A stretch of DNA of 64,000 bases from Micropterus salmoides (GCF_014851395.1 NW_024040928.1:12735943-12799942), one strand, 5' to 3'. Numbered from the stretch's first letter, positions 12,201 through 25,900 are shown. Program-made: numbers and translations. The notes: generated by a model not told the origin, from the letters alone.

Positions 12201-13887
12201 ATATAATAATATTTTGCAGCAATTATTTGACATTTGGGCATTTCTCCCAGTATATAGGGGAGTTTCTGTGTGTCTGATATAAATTTGAATTCGGGTTATA
12301 TTTGGGAAATGTTTGCGAAGTGCTTTTGTCTTAGTGTTTTATATTAAGGGCATGAAATGGCTTACTCTTTCACTCCTAAATTTTGAGTAAGTATTCTGAC
12401 CTTCATGGTTAATGCATGAAATGACCAAGAGCCAGCTGCCAGGCAGGGTTGGCCACTTTATTCTGTACATTTTCTCACTTTTTCAAAGCAGTATGAAAGT
12501 CTAACCTGAAGAGGATTTCTGTGACTACGTCAGGTTTTCAAAATAAGGTGTTAACACAAAGTAAATCCTAAATTGCCTACATATGTAGGCATATATGGAA
12601 ATAGGATTAATTGGATTATATTCACAGTAAGCATGTTAGGCCTACCTATGTTCCTCAAAAGTAAAAAAGCCACTAAAATGTTAGGGAAAGTATTTTATTC
12701 TTTGATTTTGGGTTGCTGGAAAAACTATTTCTGGCAATGACTGATTTGAGTTCAGGACAAAAAGGACTACATAGCCTACATACTAAAAATCAAAAGGGTT
12801 TATACTATCAATGTAGAGAATAGAGAAGTTTGATCCTTCATATGCTGTAAAAAAAATAATTTGCATAGTGGCAATGACTGATTGATTAGAGATAACTGAG
12901 ACTACTTACAAACTAATAATAAAGCAGTTTTATTGTATCAATTTAGAGAAATTACAAAGTAAAAATCCCACATTTGTACCATGAAATGGCTTGAATGTGA
13001 AACTTGCTGTAAAAACAGATTTATGCACAATTTTACGTAGTATGAGATACATGTTACAGATATACTTTCACATTATTTATTCCCGGCAATAAACTGAATT
13101 AATATGAAGCTATGAAGCCCCCCCCCCCCCCTATTTGTTATTGAAGAGGCTTTGGTCTGAGGGGGTGAGTTTCAGCAGCAATTAACTGAATGAACTTGTC
13201 ACTTTGATCAGGAATGTGACACTACTCTATAGAGCATATAGGCTATGCTATAATAATTAAAGGATATAGTTTCGAGAACAAAAGTAGACAAGCATCAAAT
13301 CCACCTGTTGCTTCAGCACCACGGACAGCGCCATTCATTGCTTTAATTATTGCTAGGGACATTTCAGTAATCGCTGGATATTGGTCGGGGCATGTATCTA
13401 CGAATCTACAGTCCCTACTAAATGCTACACCCTTGTGGTAGCATCTCTTCAGACTTTAATACGGTAACCCTTGTCACTGGAAAGTGGAAAAATGGCAGAA
13501 TAAAGTCGCAAACCCTGTCTGCTCGGCCTGGCCGTTTGAATGCATTTACCATAAAAGTCAGAATACGTGTGCACTCAAAATGTGGGAACTGCTGGCGAGC
13601 GGTTCTCACAAACGACGGCTCACTTGGATGCAGTAGTAAATATATCCTATCATGGGTTTATAGCCTACCTGGGGTGGATAAACTCAGTCTGTGACCAAGT
13701 TTGTCCAGTCCATATGAGTTCCAGACAAAAAAATTACAACCCCCCCCCCCCCATAAAATTAAAGACATTAATTTGGGAGTTAGGGTTACACAGGGGAAAT
13801 GTGTTCATTGAATGTCAGGACATCTTTCTCTGCACTTTTAAAGAAATTTAGGGAGTTTTGTGTAATATAGGCTAATAACCTAGATAC
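12201..13887. other. AT-rich intergenic DNA, no gene seen
   Basis: There are poly-C runs at about 13118-13130 and 13741-13752. The frames at 13418-13694 overlap on both strands and have no splice support or recognisable protein, so I regard them as chance. Confidence 0.6.
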
Positions 13888-14453
13888 CAGAGGTAAACAG
13901 TAACTAAGTAAATTTACTCAAGTACTGTACTTAAGTACAAATTTGAGGTACCTGTACTTTACTTGTAGCCTACATTTAGTTTTAGTAGTTACTTTACAAA
14001 TTAAGCTTTTTACACACAAAACACATGAAGAGCTTATAAAATGTGATGTTTTTTTCTTATTTTATTTATTTTATTATTTGAATGTAGTGTTAATAATGTT
14101 GAGGTTTGGACTGTTGATGGGACAAAAGCATTGTGAAGTTGTCAATTTGAGCTCTGGGTAACTGTGACGGCAGAATCTTTACAAACCAATCAATCAATCG
14201 ATTAATGGAGAAAATAATCAGTAGATTAATTCATAATAAAAATAATTATTAGTTGCAGTCCATGCAATTTTTTCTGCGTTGAGTAGCCTACTTTTATTTT
14301 TAATAGGTCTACTTTAAGTAGTAGACGACATTTTCCAGTTTATTTTCAATGCAGTACTTTTACTTGTAAAAGAGTAGGCCCTGTTTTTTACAGTGTGATA
14401 TTAGGTATTTTACTTAAGTAGCCTAAAGGATGTGAATACCTCGTCCACCACTG
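13888..14453. mobile_element. hAT-type non-autonomous element with 8-bp target duplication
   Basis: The element starts CAGAGGT and ends ACCACTG, an imperfect terminal inverted repeat CAG(A/T)GGT. It is flanked by a perfect 8-bp direct repeat ctagatac at 13880-13887 and 14454-14461. The ends carry ACTTAAGTA-type subterminal motifs also seen at 1-752. An 8-bp target duplication is characteristic of the hAT superfamily. It has no transposase, so it would have been moved in trans. Confidence 0.75.
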
Positions 14454-14541
14454 CTAGATACAGACTCATGTCTTTCTTGTCCACGTCTCGCGGTGAACGC
14501 CCCGTGCGTCAAGCGAGCAAAGACGTTCTCGGGACGCACGG

Positions 14542-14555
14542 GGTGCCATGGTAAC
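14542..14555 (+). promoter_or_regulatory. RFX X-box at the FAM228 promoter
   Basis: GGTGCCATGGTAAC matches the palindromic X-box GTTGCCATGGYAAC at 13 of 14 positions. It lies about 230 bp upstream of the first-exon donor (G|GTAAGG after 14776), in a CpG-bearing segment. X-boxes are bound by RFX factors that drive cilium and flagellum genes, which would suit a FAM228 gene. Binding itself is inference. Confidence 0.6.
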
Positions 14556-15036
14556 GGAAAGCCTTCAGACAGGTAGGACACCTGGAGGAGGCCTGTCCCC
14601 CCTTTCATGTGTTGAAAACTGAAGCTAGTCTGAGAGGGAGAACAGCCGCCACACTTTTAACAACATGTGTTTTATGTGACGAACTTCTGACCCCAAACCA
14701 AGGACGTTTTGGTGAACGTTCATGTTGGCTGTTTTTCTCACGAACTTTGGACCCAAACGTCCTTAAGTCAACAAAGGTAAGGAACCGCAACATCTTTATG
14801 GAGACAGGGCTAGTAAAGTCTACAGTAGAAGACACCATTAGATTTAACTTAAGTGCATGCTGCTCTTATCAGAGCAATCATTGAGTGATACAATGTATTT
14901 AGCTTGTAACTTTAACTTAGACTAACGGTAGCCTACTAACTGATTGTGATTCAGGTTTATTGGGGCCAATTAGGCCACTGGCCATAATCAAGTTATCACT
15001 GATGGCTCAATACTGTTCTTTTGTCATGATTTAGGG

Positions 15037-18000
15037 ATGGTCCCCAAGAAGAAAGACACAGCCAGTGGTGTGATCACCTTCCACACACATTTTCCTGTCA
15101 ACCTGTTGAAATCAGAGGTAAAAAACAACAACATACTTCTGCAACTGGAAAAAAAACTGGAAAAATAATACACCATGGACTGTATATTACAGTAAAAACT
15201 GCTTTTCAAAGGCTTTTTAAGCACACATAACATACATTAAGTACTTCAGTATATCACCCTGCTTCACATTCACTACAATAATAAGTTAGCTTTACAATAG
15301 GGTTTTTGAGTGCACTGCTCAACAGCATTTCAGTAGTTATTAAGGAACAAGAGGGTTACCTTCACTTTACTGCCTTTGCCAAAGGTTAAATGTGGGTATA
15401 GCTCTGAAAATCAAGTTCAATTCTAGGATCAGGACATATTTCTCTCCTACGTGCACTCTCAGTTACTCAGTGCCTTTCCCTCTCCACAGCCAGAGTGAAA
15501 CTGTGAACTTGCCAACTCATAATTAATCACTGGTCTTTTAATGTCAGGGAGGCTGCAAAGGAACAGTATGTGCACCATGACCAGCCCGGGCAGGGAGTAC
15601 AATGCTTGCCTGAATGCCTGGCTGCCCCTCTTTCTCCTCTGTTTGTACAGTGTCATATCACAATGCTGGAATATCAGCATCCTAAGAGGACAGATGAATA
15701 GATAGGTTGCAGGTTATTGACAGACAGATACTGTAGCAACCATAATCCTAAACAAAAACGCCTGGTGCGGGATCAGATGACATTCAAATGAAGAAACCAA
15801 GCCAAGCATCCAAAAATATGAACTGCACATGAAGATAATGGCATTATTTTGGTCAGTCCCAACAAATAGCACAACATGGAAGGACTCTGACATCTTTGTA
15901 CTGATGCTAAAGTTGCTCAGTCATGTCAAAACATTACAGAACAGCTGACATACATGTACCACCCTATGTGTTTGCATAACAGTGAGACATAGTTCAGGTT
16001 TCCAGGCAGTGACATGATCTGCTGTTATTAGTTGCTGTTATCTGCAGTGTGTTAGTTACATAAGATAGTAGTGAGTGACCACAGAATCGACCCTACTGGT
16101 GTTTCAGGAGTGCATGGTAGATGTGAAGGACACTACACAGAGCAAAAAGAGCCCGTCTCAGCCGAGTGCGAGGACAGGAAGCACCGGTAAATGTGTAGGA
16201 GCAGGGAAAAGGGATGAGTCCTCAGTCTCTGGGCAACAGCCGGGCACCAGACAGGAGCGGCTCTCTCACACCTCTCGCAGACGACTGCAGGTATTACACT
16301 CAGCCAAACTCTCACCTGCACAAAAAGATGAGGTGAATTCACTTAACTGCACATATTACTATTTAGGCAAAGATGGAGGTTGAAAATCAGCAGGTGAAAG
16401 AAATAATCCAACCTTTACTGGATACAGAAAATGGTTTTGTAAAGGTAAGATGCCGAATGTGACAGCCCAATCTTTGTTGTTGTTTTTTCTGTGTAACATT
16501 TTTGATTCTTTGAAATGCTTTGATTCTCAAGTAAACACATTGGTCTTTGTGTCTGTAACTCCCATGTTGATTGAAATGTGCCTCTTCATGGAGGAGTTGG
16601 AGAGGTTTCTGAGCCAACGGGACGTAACAGAGCTGAGGAGGAGGGAACTGCTGCACAAGCGCTGGTCTGAGCGTGTATGGTTTCCCCTCCAGAGGAGAGT
16701 GGAGGAACATGTGTCCAGCGGTAGTGGTGTGAAAGCCAAGAACTTATACAATCACTACCTCCATCACTGCAACACCAAGGTGATACTAAGCTCACCATTC
16801 AGTCTTATACTTGCTTACGAATGCAGAAAATGTCAGTGTTGGAAACAGCGTTTGTCTTGTTTACCATGATGCTTTTTATTCTGTATCAGACTTCACACAG
16901 ATATGTTTCTGTTGTGCTTATCACTACATAAGCAGACAAAAACAGACGTGTAATTATCGAACTTACTCGAACTGCTGTAATATCTTGAATCTCCAGGGTT
17001 TTGTGTTTCTAGAAACATACGATCTAAGTGAATACAACCCATTTCTTCTCAAAAAGACACACTACTTCAAGGTGATTTTTTGTGACTTAAATTTTTCACT
17101 TAATATATTAAAAAAACAGCGTTGGACATGTTGAAGTATCCCACTTGTCTGTTAGTGACAATATATTCACTGCTCTATCCCTAGCTCAATACGGCGGACT
17201 TAAAGGACCCATTAAACCTTTATGAAAGATTGAAGGAAAAGAGAACGGCACATTCTTGTGAAGCAGGTTTGTGGGTGTTTTCCTTCTTTGACCAGAAGGA
17301 AATGTAAGACCTACATGAATGCTTTGCTTTGAGTGAAGATATCCACAGTGGCATTTTCTCTTACATTTGGGGGAATTAAAATGAGACCATTTCACTTTTG
17401 AAAGAAAAAATACCACATTCTTTCAGTTAGCAATATATCGTACCCTTGTGTCCGTTCAGTACACTCAGGGGTTTTGCTGCTACAGCCTTACTTGGTCTGG
17501 TATGACCAATAGCTTATGGTGACTAATGTTAGCTTATATTGGCAAGCTTAAAGTAAGTATTGCTGTATAACACACATTACTGAGTCAGTGTACTGACTTT
17601 ATGACTCTTCTCTACTTTAGCTTCTCTCAACCCAAATCAGAGTAAATCCTAATTAGATGTCAAGTTTGATACATATTTGTGATGGGTTTTGATCACTCTT
17701 CATATTCTAAACCAATTTTCCTTCTATCTTAGGACGTAAATACAAGCTAACTCAGAATGACCGTCCTCTTAGTGAGTCTGTGACGTCTCAAGCTGACATA
17801 CTCCTACAGGCCTCATTTAATTGTCCAGTCTCTGTGTCCGTAAAAACTCCAGCACAGGATGAGACCGAAAGGAGGAAGTCCAGCAGGTGCAAACCCAATT
17901 TTCTATAACTCTGTAGGATCAGCGGTGACAGCTGCAACACATCACTATGTAATGGTTTATAAATGAGTTTAATGTGAGTAACGTGCAAATGTGTCTCATC

Positions 18001-18133
18001 CAGGCTCAGCGCCATACCATACCACATCAGTGCAGCTGCCACACCAGATGGAAGGTGCCATCAGAGCGGCTGCTGGCTCTCCAGATGTGGATGTCAGCAA
18101 CAACCAGCAAGTTACCATCAGTCCTTGCCTTAA
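15037..18133 (+). CDS. FAM228 family protein
   Basis: Coding exons: 15037-15117, 16108-16290, 16367-16444, 16594-16779, 16997-17071, 17185-17266, 17733-17886, 18004-18133. Phases close to give 322 aa. A non-coding first exon probably ends at 14776. The core (exons 3-6) matches the FAM228 pattern: a helix with ELERFLSQRD, then LHKRWSERVWFPLQRR, FLETYDLSEYNPF and LNTADLKDPL. The N-terminal 90 residues are Lys/Ser-rich and low in complexity. No catalytic motif is visible and the family's biochemical role is unclear to me. Human FAM228A/B lie near ITSN2, as here. The acceptor of exon 4 (ATGGAG|GAG) is the only one that keeps frame and homology but is weak. I cannot tell whether this corresponds to the A or the B paralogue. 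The cysteine-rich last exon is the least certain part. Confidence 0.85.
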
Positions 18134-18306
18134 TCCAAATAAAATCGATCTTTACCAAAAGAAAATGTCACCTCTATTCCTTTCTAATTACCTCAGTTTT
18201 CCAGGTAATATACATATATAAAAGCGACTTTAGGGATACCAGGATTGTGTTGAGAAAGCAGTGAAACATTTACCCACAACAAAGAAAACTGTTTACCGTA
18301 TTTCCA

Positions 18307-18839
18307 TTTAATTCATGCCATTTGCAGGATTTAAAGGCATACCCCATAGTTACATCATAGGGTGACATTACATTGTACAGTAGCGTGCAGCATTTGAAAT
18401 GAACAGCATTAGCACGGATATGTGTTGCCGTGTGCAACTGTATAACAGGGTGTTTGAAGTATGTCTTCATTTAACATGTTGGTATTCCTCCATTAAGAGT
18501 AAAACAGTATTTGTAGGAATTTGTAAACATGAATGACAAAACTCAACCACATCAGCAAATCTAACTTGTTACACATTTTAAGTCATGTTTTTATAATTGC
18601 ATTTCCAAGTAGTGCACATGAAAATATAATCACATTTTAGCTAGGCTGATGGTGACAAGAACACCCTTTTTCCACATTCTAGATTTTTGGCAAGGTATCC
18701 TTCCTGTTCTGTTGAAGGTCACCTAAATGGGTCTGGGTGGCTCAGAGCGGGACGAAAGGCAGTGACGATAAAATAGGCACTTTTAGGTGTGTGTGGCTGT
18801 TTATGCTTATATAAAATTTCTTCTCTTAATTACAATAAA
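18307..18839. terminator. Candidate poly(A) signals of the convergent FAM228 and itsn2 genes
   Basis: AATAAA on + at 18834-18839 could end the FAM228 transcript. ATTAAA on - (TTTAAT at 18307-18312) could end itsn2, whose stop is at 18875. If both are used, the 3' untranslated regions overlap by up to about 0.5 kb. Neither signal is proven. Confidence 0.4.
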
Positions 18840-18874
18840 ATTAAGTGGTGTGTGCCTTAGGGCGTGTCTTATCC

Positions 18875-19963
18875 TCATTTGGGTGGCTCATAAAGCTGTA
18901 GATCAAGTTTGACCCAAACTTCTCCAGTAGGGACCTCATGCAGTAGTAGGCGACGGTTTGCAGCACCTTTGCTCTCCATCTCTTTCTTTATAGTTGCCAC
19001 AGGAACTTCAGTGCGACCCAGGAAATCTGAAGAGGCGGAAAAGAGTAACTTACTGCAAAAAAGAATAACACACTTCTTCAAGGCATTTAAAATCTTAGTA
19101 GAGCCTGATAGATACTGGATTTTAGAGGATAATTATGTAGGTATTTTTGTGTCAAAAAGAAGTATCTGCAAACAAAATGAACCAGTCAGTGGTTAGTACC
19201 TCTAACATACAGTTTCTTTGGCATTTCTGTACTGACATTTCTCATTACATGCCGTCCGACATGTAGTGTGCATGTAGTTATATATATACACGTGGTAAGC
19301 TAATAACGGCCAATACATCTTTGTCTTCTGCACTACAGCCCCTCACATGGCCCCAACACAATCACAGTAATGACAAAAACACAGAAAAAAAGAGACAGCA
19401 GTAAACACAAGTCAGCAAGGAAAGGGGAATGTCTATTGCTTTAAAAAAATAAAAAATAATATCAGACCCTGGCATGCAACCCTTGATTCCCTTCCTTTTG
19501 TACAAGCAGGACAAATTGGACCAAAAGCCTAATAATCCGGTCTGTGTGAGCATCTCTTTGTTGTTTGTGTGTCTCTCTCATCCACTCACCATCTGGTGAG
19601 AACTGGTCTTTCTCAAACACAGTGATACAGAGGACATCCTGGTAGAGGTCTTTGATAAAGAACTGGCAGTTGAAGTTCCACTTTGGGTTCAGGGTGTCAC
19701 TGATTGGTCGGGAGGTGTAGCACTGAGGCCCCATCGTCAGCTCACAGTAGGGATTACTCTTACCTGGAGGGAAATTATATATTATTAGTATTACTGGAAG
19801 ATATTTAACAGTGAAGACATGGATCGACACAGGGCAACAGAGAGTGTGACAGGCTCTGTATTCCTTCACAAGGCCTTACCGTTGGGTTTACAGGCTTTGA
19901 GCTCCTGGGCTTCAGTGACAGTTACCAGCAGTCGGCCGATGCCGCTGGTCTTTAGGGAACGTG
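18875..19963 (-). CDS. itsn2: itsn2 exons 36-38: C2 domain and C-terminus
   Basis: These exons encode about residues 1579-1714: GIGRLLVTVTEAQELKAC, then GKSNPYCEL, TLNPKWNFNCQFF, QFSPDDFLGRTEVPV and LLLHEVPTGEVWVKLDLQL, the intersectin C2 signature. The last residues EPPK end a few residues earlier than in mammals as I recall them. C2 domains bind phospholipid. I see no sign of decay. Confidence 0.95.
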
Positions 19964-22900
19964 CTAAAATAAACACACAGCCATTAGATGAAGGCCTAAA
20001 ACACTCCATTACAGATTTTTGCAAGCTGAAACAGCTGTTCTTGTGAATAATGTGCAGACAATTTGAGTAAGGGCCTGAATGAAAAATGTTAGGAGAGGAG
20101 GATTATGGGTTGTTTGTTTTTGTTGCTGAAGGGAGGATAGGGAGAACTAGTTTTTAAAGCAGGATCTATTGTAGTTGAAGTTGTGTGTGCACAGCATGTT
20201 CATGTGTCTCACTAAACCACCCATACCTTGGTAGGCCTTCTCTCTCTTTTTCTTCTCTGTCTCTATGAAATGTTCGGATGCTGCTTTGATTTTCTGGACC
20301 CACGTTGTCCTACCGACACAATGAATACATCAGTCCTTTTGCACGGTATGATAGGGTTATTGGCGAAGCGTGTGACGGTGCACATGTGCATGCCTACCTC
20401 TCATTCAAGGTCTCGGTTTTGAGTGTGTAGACGCGATCGATGTGCGAGACGTGGAAGAGCGGCTCGTCGCTGGACGGGTCGGGTGGCATTTTCACCAAAA
20501 CCTCATTTAGAAACAGTGGCTGCAGAATGTGATAGAGAGAGAATGAAAACAATAAACAAATACTGTCTATGGACACCTACACCTTTACCTATGTACCGTT
20601 TCATACATAATCCAAGCAATGGAAGTACTTCAACACCCCAATGGTATTTACAGTCCAGTCCAAGAAAAGTGCGTAGCGTCTAGCTTACCGTTTTGTACAT
20701 CTTCAGCTGTATGTTGCTCTTGAGGCTAAATAGCTTGTCTGGTCCAGAGGAGGAGAAGGGTTTGGCGCTGTGTGTGAGGAGGAGGAAATCGCTGAAGAGG
20801 AAAGCCCACAGCTCCCTGCTGCTTTTGGTTTTCTGAAGCCGCCCGCTGTGGAGCAGCTTGCGAGGCCCGAGGCAGTTAGTCAGCGAGTTGAAGACCAAGT
20901 GCTGAAGGAGAGACAGGAGGAAAGTAAGGCGTGACCGAGGGGAGATGCTCCCCGGCTTTGCTATTGAATGTGTGTGTTTTGGCAACAACTAACATAAATT
21001 CTGATGGTGAAACTGCAAAAATGTGTGCATCACTGTTTTCGGGATTTACAGACTACACATACCATGATTAAAAGTTTGAATATACATTGATATGAGTCAC
21101 GTCTGCATGTGTTTACCTCTATAGGTCCCTCACACTGGATGTGGCTTTGTATCCACTCCAGTCTGTCTGAGTTCTCCTTCTCCCTGACTCCCTCATTGAC
21201 CTGAGAGCACAGCTCCTCTGCTCGCTCCAGAGCTTCTCTCAGTGGGTTGCGGTCCGCATGACCATCTGGGGTGTACTCCAGGATCTGACCGACAGGGCGA
21301 GGAAAAGGAAAGAGATTAAAGAGAGACCAGGAATCATACAAAGAAAATCAGAAGTGCTGGGTGGGTAATACTGTAATCAGACATAGAGAGCATTCTCCAC
21401 ATACATTCTTTATGAGCAGGGGGTAGCGTGTGATCCTCTGCATGGGCTTGAGGAGGAAGCTAGACAGTGGCATTCCTTTACAGCGGTAGTTAGTGGCTAT
21501 CTTCTGCTCCAGAGAAGGCAGACAGTGAGAGAGAGAAAGATTATTTTGCATCTCACAAAACCATGTGTCTATTTTGTCCCTTTGTTTCCACCTATCTATC
21601 TAACCTCCCTCACAACTCGTACCTTGAGGAAGTCTTTAAAGTCAGGCTGGTTGTGGGTTTTGCTCTGTAGCAGGGCGGCGGCGTTTAGTTGGCAGGAGCA
21701 GAAGCGGATGTAGGGCTGCATGTGTGCGAGCTCCGAATCCAACAGATCCCCTATCAGCTGGACCGGCATGTTCTCTCCTCCGGTCTTTTTACGGACTCGC
21801 AGTGCCCTGGGAACAGAGAAATTGACAATGTAAAACAGGAGTTTCAAGTATGTGCTAAGCCAGATATAAAACTGAAATGAATTACTCAAACAACAGTTTT
21901 ACATGGTCACTGACTCTGTGGGCCAAATCTCGATGTTGTCAATGCGGTTGTCAATCAATCAATCAATCAGTGTATTATTTGTCCCAAATGGGCAATTTAT
22001 GCTGCAGCAGGCATATTAACACACAACAAATATCAAAGAAAATATGACATGAACATCCAGTATAATACAGAAACACTTCTTCCCTTAAATAATTATTTCC
22101 ATAATTTTGGCACATAGTAGCAGGAAAATTCCATTTCAGTGTTAAAAAGGTGAGCAGATTCACAACATTTACCAGAATGGTTCATAAAGGTGATGTGTGT
22201 TACTTACTTGAGTAGTTTTGTGTTACACATAATCAGCTCCCTCCAGTTAACAAAGATCACTCCCATCTCAGCTTCTGTTAGACGCCCTGACTCAGACATG
22301 GGCTTGTGGAAGACCTGAGTGGCAGACGGATGCAAATGGAAAGACAAATGAAACACTATAAACAATAGCAGGGGTTTTAATTCCGGAGAAATGTTCATGC
22401 TTTCTGAATGTGCCTGTACATTTGTGTGCGTGTGTACCTCTAGAACCAGCTCCAGGTCTTCCACGTAGGTCTCCTCAGTCTGGATGAGCTCATGGATGTA
22501 ACCCTGTCTCTTCCTCTCCTGAGGGGTCATGGTGTCCAGCGTCATCAGGTCAGCACACCCTACACACATGCCAACATGCGGGCATGCATGCATTCATGCA
22601 TGCACAAACGCAGAAACACACAAGCATGTGCAACACGCACAAACACTTTCTTGTCAATCACGAGCACAGTGTCTGAGAAAACGCGGCAAGCATGCTTGTC
22701 GAAAACACTTCACAAACCAGCATCTTAAAATCTCCCTTTATTATAAGTTCTATGATAGTTTATTTACATTTAATGCACAGACAAGAGTGAGGCACGTTGT
22801 AGTTGCAGTACATGTACTCGGGGAACATATCAGGCAATGCTAATGCTAAGAACAGTGCTACCAAGGACGCTGAATTAAAGACAAACAAAGCACCTTTCAT

Positions 22901-25900
22901 GGTGGAGCGCTCACTCCAAATGATTGCATAGGTGTGAATGAGCAGAGTAGCTAATGCTTGAGCGAAAGAGTGGAAGACTCAGTCAGTGGTTCAAGTCTTT
23001 GAGGTACAAACTTGCCAGAAGTTGGGACATGAATGTCAGCAGTGGGTTGTCATTATCTCTGAATCTACTCCTAACAGTGGGTATTCTAATATCTGGGTGT
23101 TTTTCTTTCTTTGCTGGTGATATCACAGTTCTGTACAGGATGAATCTCAACCTCATTTGGAAGCATTAATAAATGGAAGTGTGCATAAGACGTGAATAAT
23201 AAAATAACAATAAATTAGTTTTAGTATGAGCAATGCACTAGCAAGCAGCAATCAAGGTTATTGGTCATTTAAGCAACAGTGATTCTTCCCATTGGTCCAT
23301 TTTAGCAAGGTTTAATGTGGTTAGTGCAAGAATGAGTGACCCTGTTAATTTTTTAAAATCCTACTGATTCTTGGCCTTAATTTAGAAAACTAAATGACTT
23401 CAGTCTGATTCCATTTACATATTATTTTTAATTATACTGTGTAACCAAACTCTTATAATCCATATTTCCTTTAATCTTTAGCAATACATTACTCATTTCA
23501 TGCCTTTTTATCAGAGGTACAAAAGCCCCTAAAAACATGTCTAGCTGCCTCTGCCTCGCTCCCTTCGTTAATTAGTTAGTTAAAGAAACATCAAGGGAAA
23601 CACAGGAGAGGAGAGAGAGTGCGAGGGGGATAAGGTTGAGAAATAAATGCCTTAAGAGAAAGAGACAGAGGAGAAGAAATTAAAGAAGAGCAAGTAAAAG
23701 AAGCAAAATAAATGTTTAAAAAGGGATCAAAAACCGAGGAGCACAGAACACCACAGTCCTAAACGAGTGAGGTGGAAAGCGCAGAGCTGGGCTGTTCTTG
23801 CTGGCGGCTGGGCTTCCTTTTGCGACAGGGCAATTCGGATTGGCTCAGACAGAAGAGGCAAGGAAGAAGAGAAGGAGGAAGGAGAAAAAGAGGAGGAGGA
23901 GGAGAGAGGAAAGCCAGCATTACTGTCCTACAGAGGAAAAAGAAAAAAGAAATGAAGTGGAGGAGCGGGAGGGGGTGAGTGAGATGAAGGAGAGACGGAG
24001 AGACAGGAGACATTAATATCGTTTTAATATTAATGCTAGACTCATACATGCAGGTGCATTAATAATGTATTTGTGGAAATGTAAATGTCGTTACTAATCC
24101 TATCCGCTGTAGCAAGATGGTAATTTCTTAAATTGTATTTCTCTGATGAAGCGCAGACTTTGTGTGTTCTAAGGGTGTGTAAAAGTCTGAACATGTTCAT
24201 TAGAATTAAAATTTCATTGTGTTTTGTGTCTGCAGCTTTAACGAGTTCATCCTAATTAAACGTCCAGTGTGTTCACTCTTGTTAACATAGATCCACTGCT
24301 GCGAGTAGAACCCACAAGCTATGAATACTAATTCACAACACATATTCACCAGCTTAAAAAATGGGCCCTTTTAAATCATTGGACCAGCTATGTGTAGATG
24401 AGCAATGCATATACAGTATATATGACTAGAATCACTCTCTTCCCACAACAGTGCAGTGATCAGAACACTATACACACAGTAGTATGTATACTCTCTACCG
24501 ATCAACCTCCCAGTGAAAATGAAGCTGAAATTTCCACAAAAGTGACTGATTAAGTTGAAGAGATGTGCGAGTTTAATTTGAAACTAATCAGTGGTTGTTG
24601 CATTTTGTTCTGCGACCCAATAATTTGTTGGCAAGACTTTTAAATTTTGGGAAATACGCTTATTCACTTTGTTAGCAAGACTTGGTTGAGAAGATCAATG
24701 CCACTCTCATGTCTGTATGCTAAAGGTGATGCTACAGCCAGGAGACGGTTAGCTTGTAGCTTAACATAAAGAAGTGAGAACAGAGGGAAACAGCAGGCCT
24801 ATATAGCTAGCTTTGTTACATTTTGTAAGATTTTGTAAGGTTTAAGGAGATATAACGTGTTATTTTTTTCGAACTTTAGAAGTCCTGGTAGGCAGATTTT
24901 TACGCTAGTTTTACCTTCAGATGTAGCCAGGCAAACTTCTTCCCCATGCTTCCACTCTTTGTACTAAGCTAACCCAGCTGCTAGCTCTACCTTTATTTAA
25001 CAGTCACATGGGAGGCGGTAATTCTTGGCAAGAAGGTGCAAAGACGTAGTTCCCAAAGCTATTCCTTTGAATGATTTTTAATTGTTGGTGCACCCAGTTC
25101 AGGGATAATTAAAAGACCCGATCCTTTATGCTTAAATTTAACGATGACTTCACCTTTTCTTATGGTAATTTAAGAAAGTGTGAGACACCATTCATTTCAA
25201 CAAGCGTCATACCCAGAATATGTACTTGAACCTTTTAAGTGCAGTGGGTTCACCAGTGATCCTTCAGTGATTGACTGAAGTGAATCCAATTCTTTCAAGC
25301 TTACCATCAGTCTCTCCATGCTCTGACACTGATAAGGAATCTACTGTACCTGGAGTGGGCCAAGTCAACCAATCAGATTTTTTCAGCAACAAGTGAGAAG
25401 TTGGTTTCTACAGCTGATAAACATGTTTTGTCAGTTTCCATTTGTGCCCAGTACCCACAATTTTTACTCACATCGCTGGCTGGGGTCTGATTCTGTTGTC
25501 ATCTTGACATAATTAGTGGGCAGCAGGCCTATGACCCCATTGGCGTCTCCTTTCCACCAGTCAGGGTTGGTCTTGTCCAGGATGTTGATCAGCTGACCCT
25601 TGGAGAAAGTCAGCTCATCCCGATTGGCAGCAGTGTAGTCGTACATTGCAATAACTTGGCACACTGAAGGATCAGAAACACAAATGAGGTTTTATGAGGA
25701 AGTGATTTTTGGCATGTTGATAAGTTTACTGAATTCAGTTTACTACACTGCTCAAAAAAATAAAGGGAACACTTAAACAACACAATGTAACTCCAAGTCG
25801 ATCACACTCCTGTGAAATCAAACTGTCCACTTCGGAAGCAACACTGATTGACGATCAATTTCACATGCTGTTGTGCAAATGGAATAGACAACAGGTGGAA

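Noticed and set aside
13418..13694. Overlapping ORFs of 63-94 codons on both strands
   Set aside because: No splice sites, no recognisable protein, and a poly-C run nearby. Treated as chance.
14609..14884. 91-codon + ORF before the FAM228 start
   Set aside because: It overlaps the likely untranslated first exon, and its frame does not continue across the splice into the FAM228 frame.
22565..22843. GCATGC-rich segment as a possible CRISPR-like or palindromic array
   Set aside because: The repeats are irregular and short, in an intron of a vertebrate gene. It is simple-sequence DNA.
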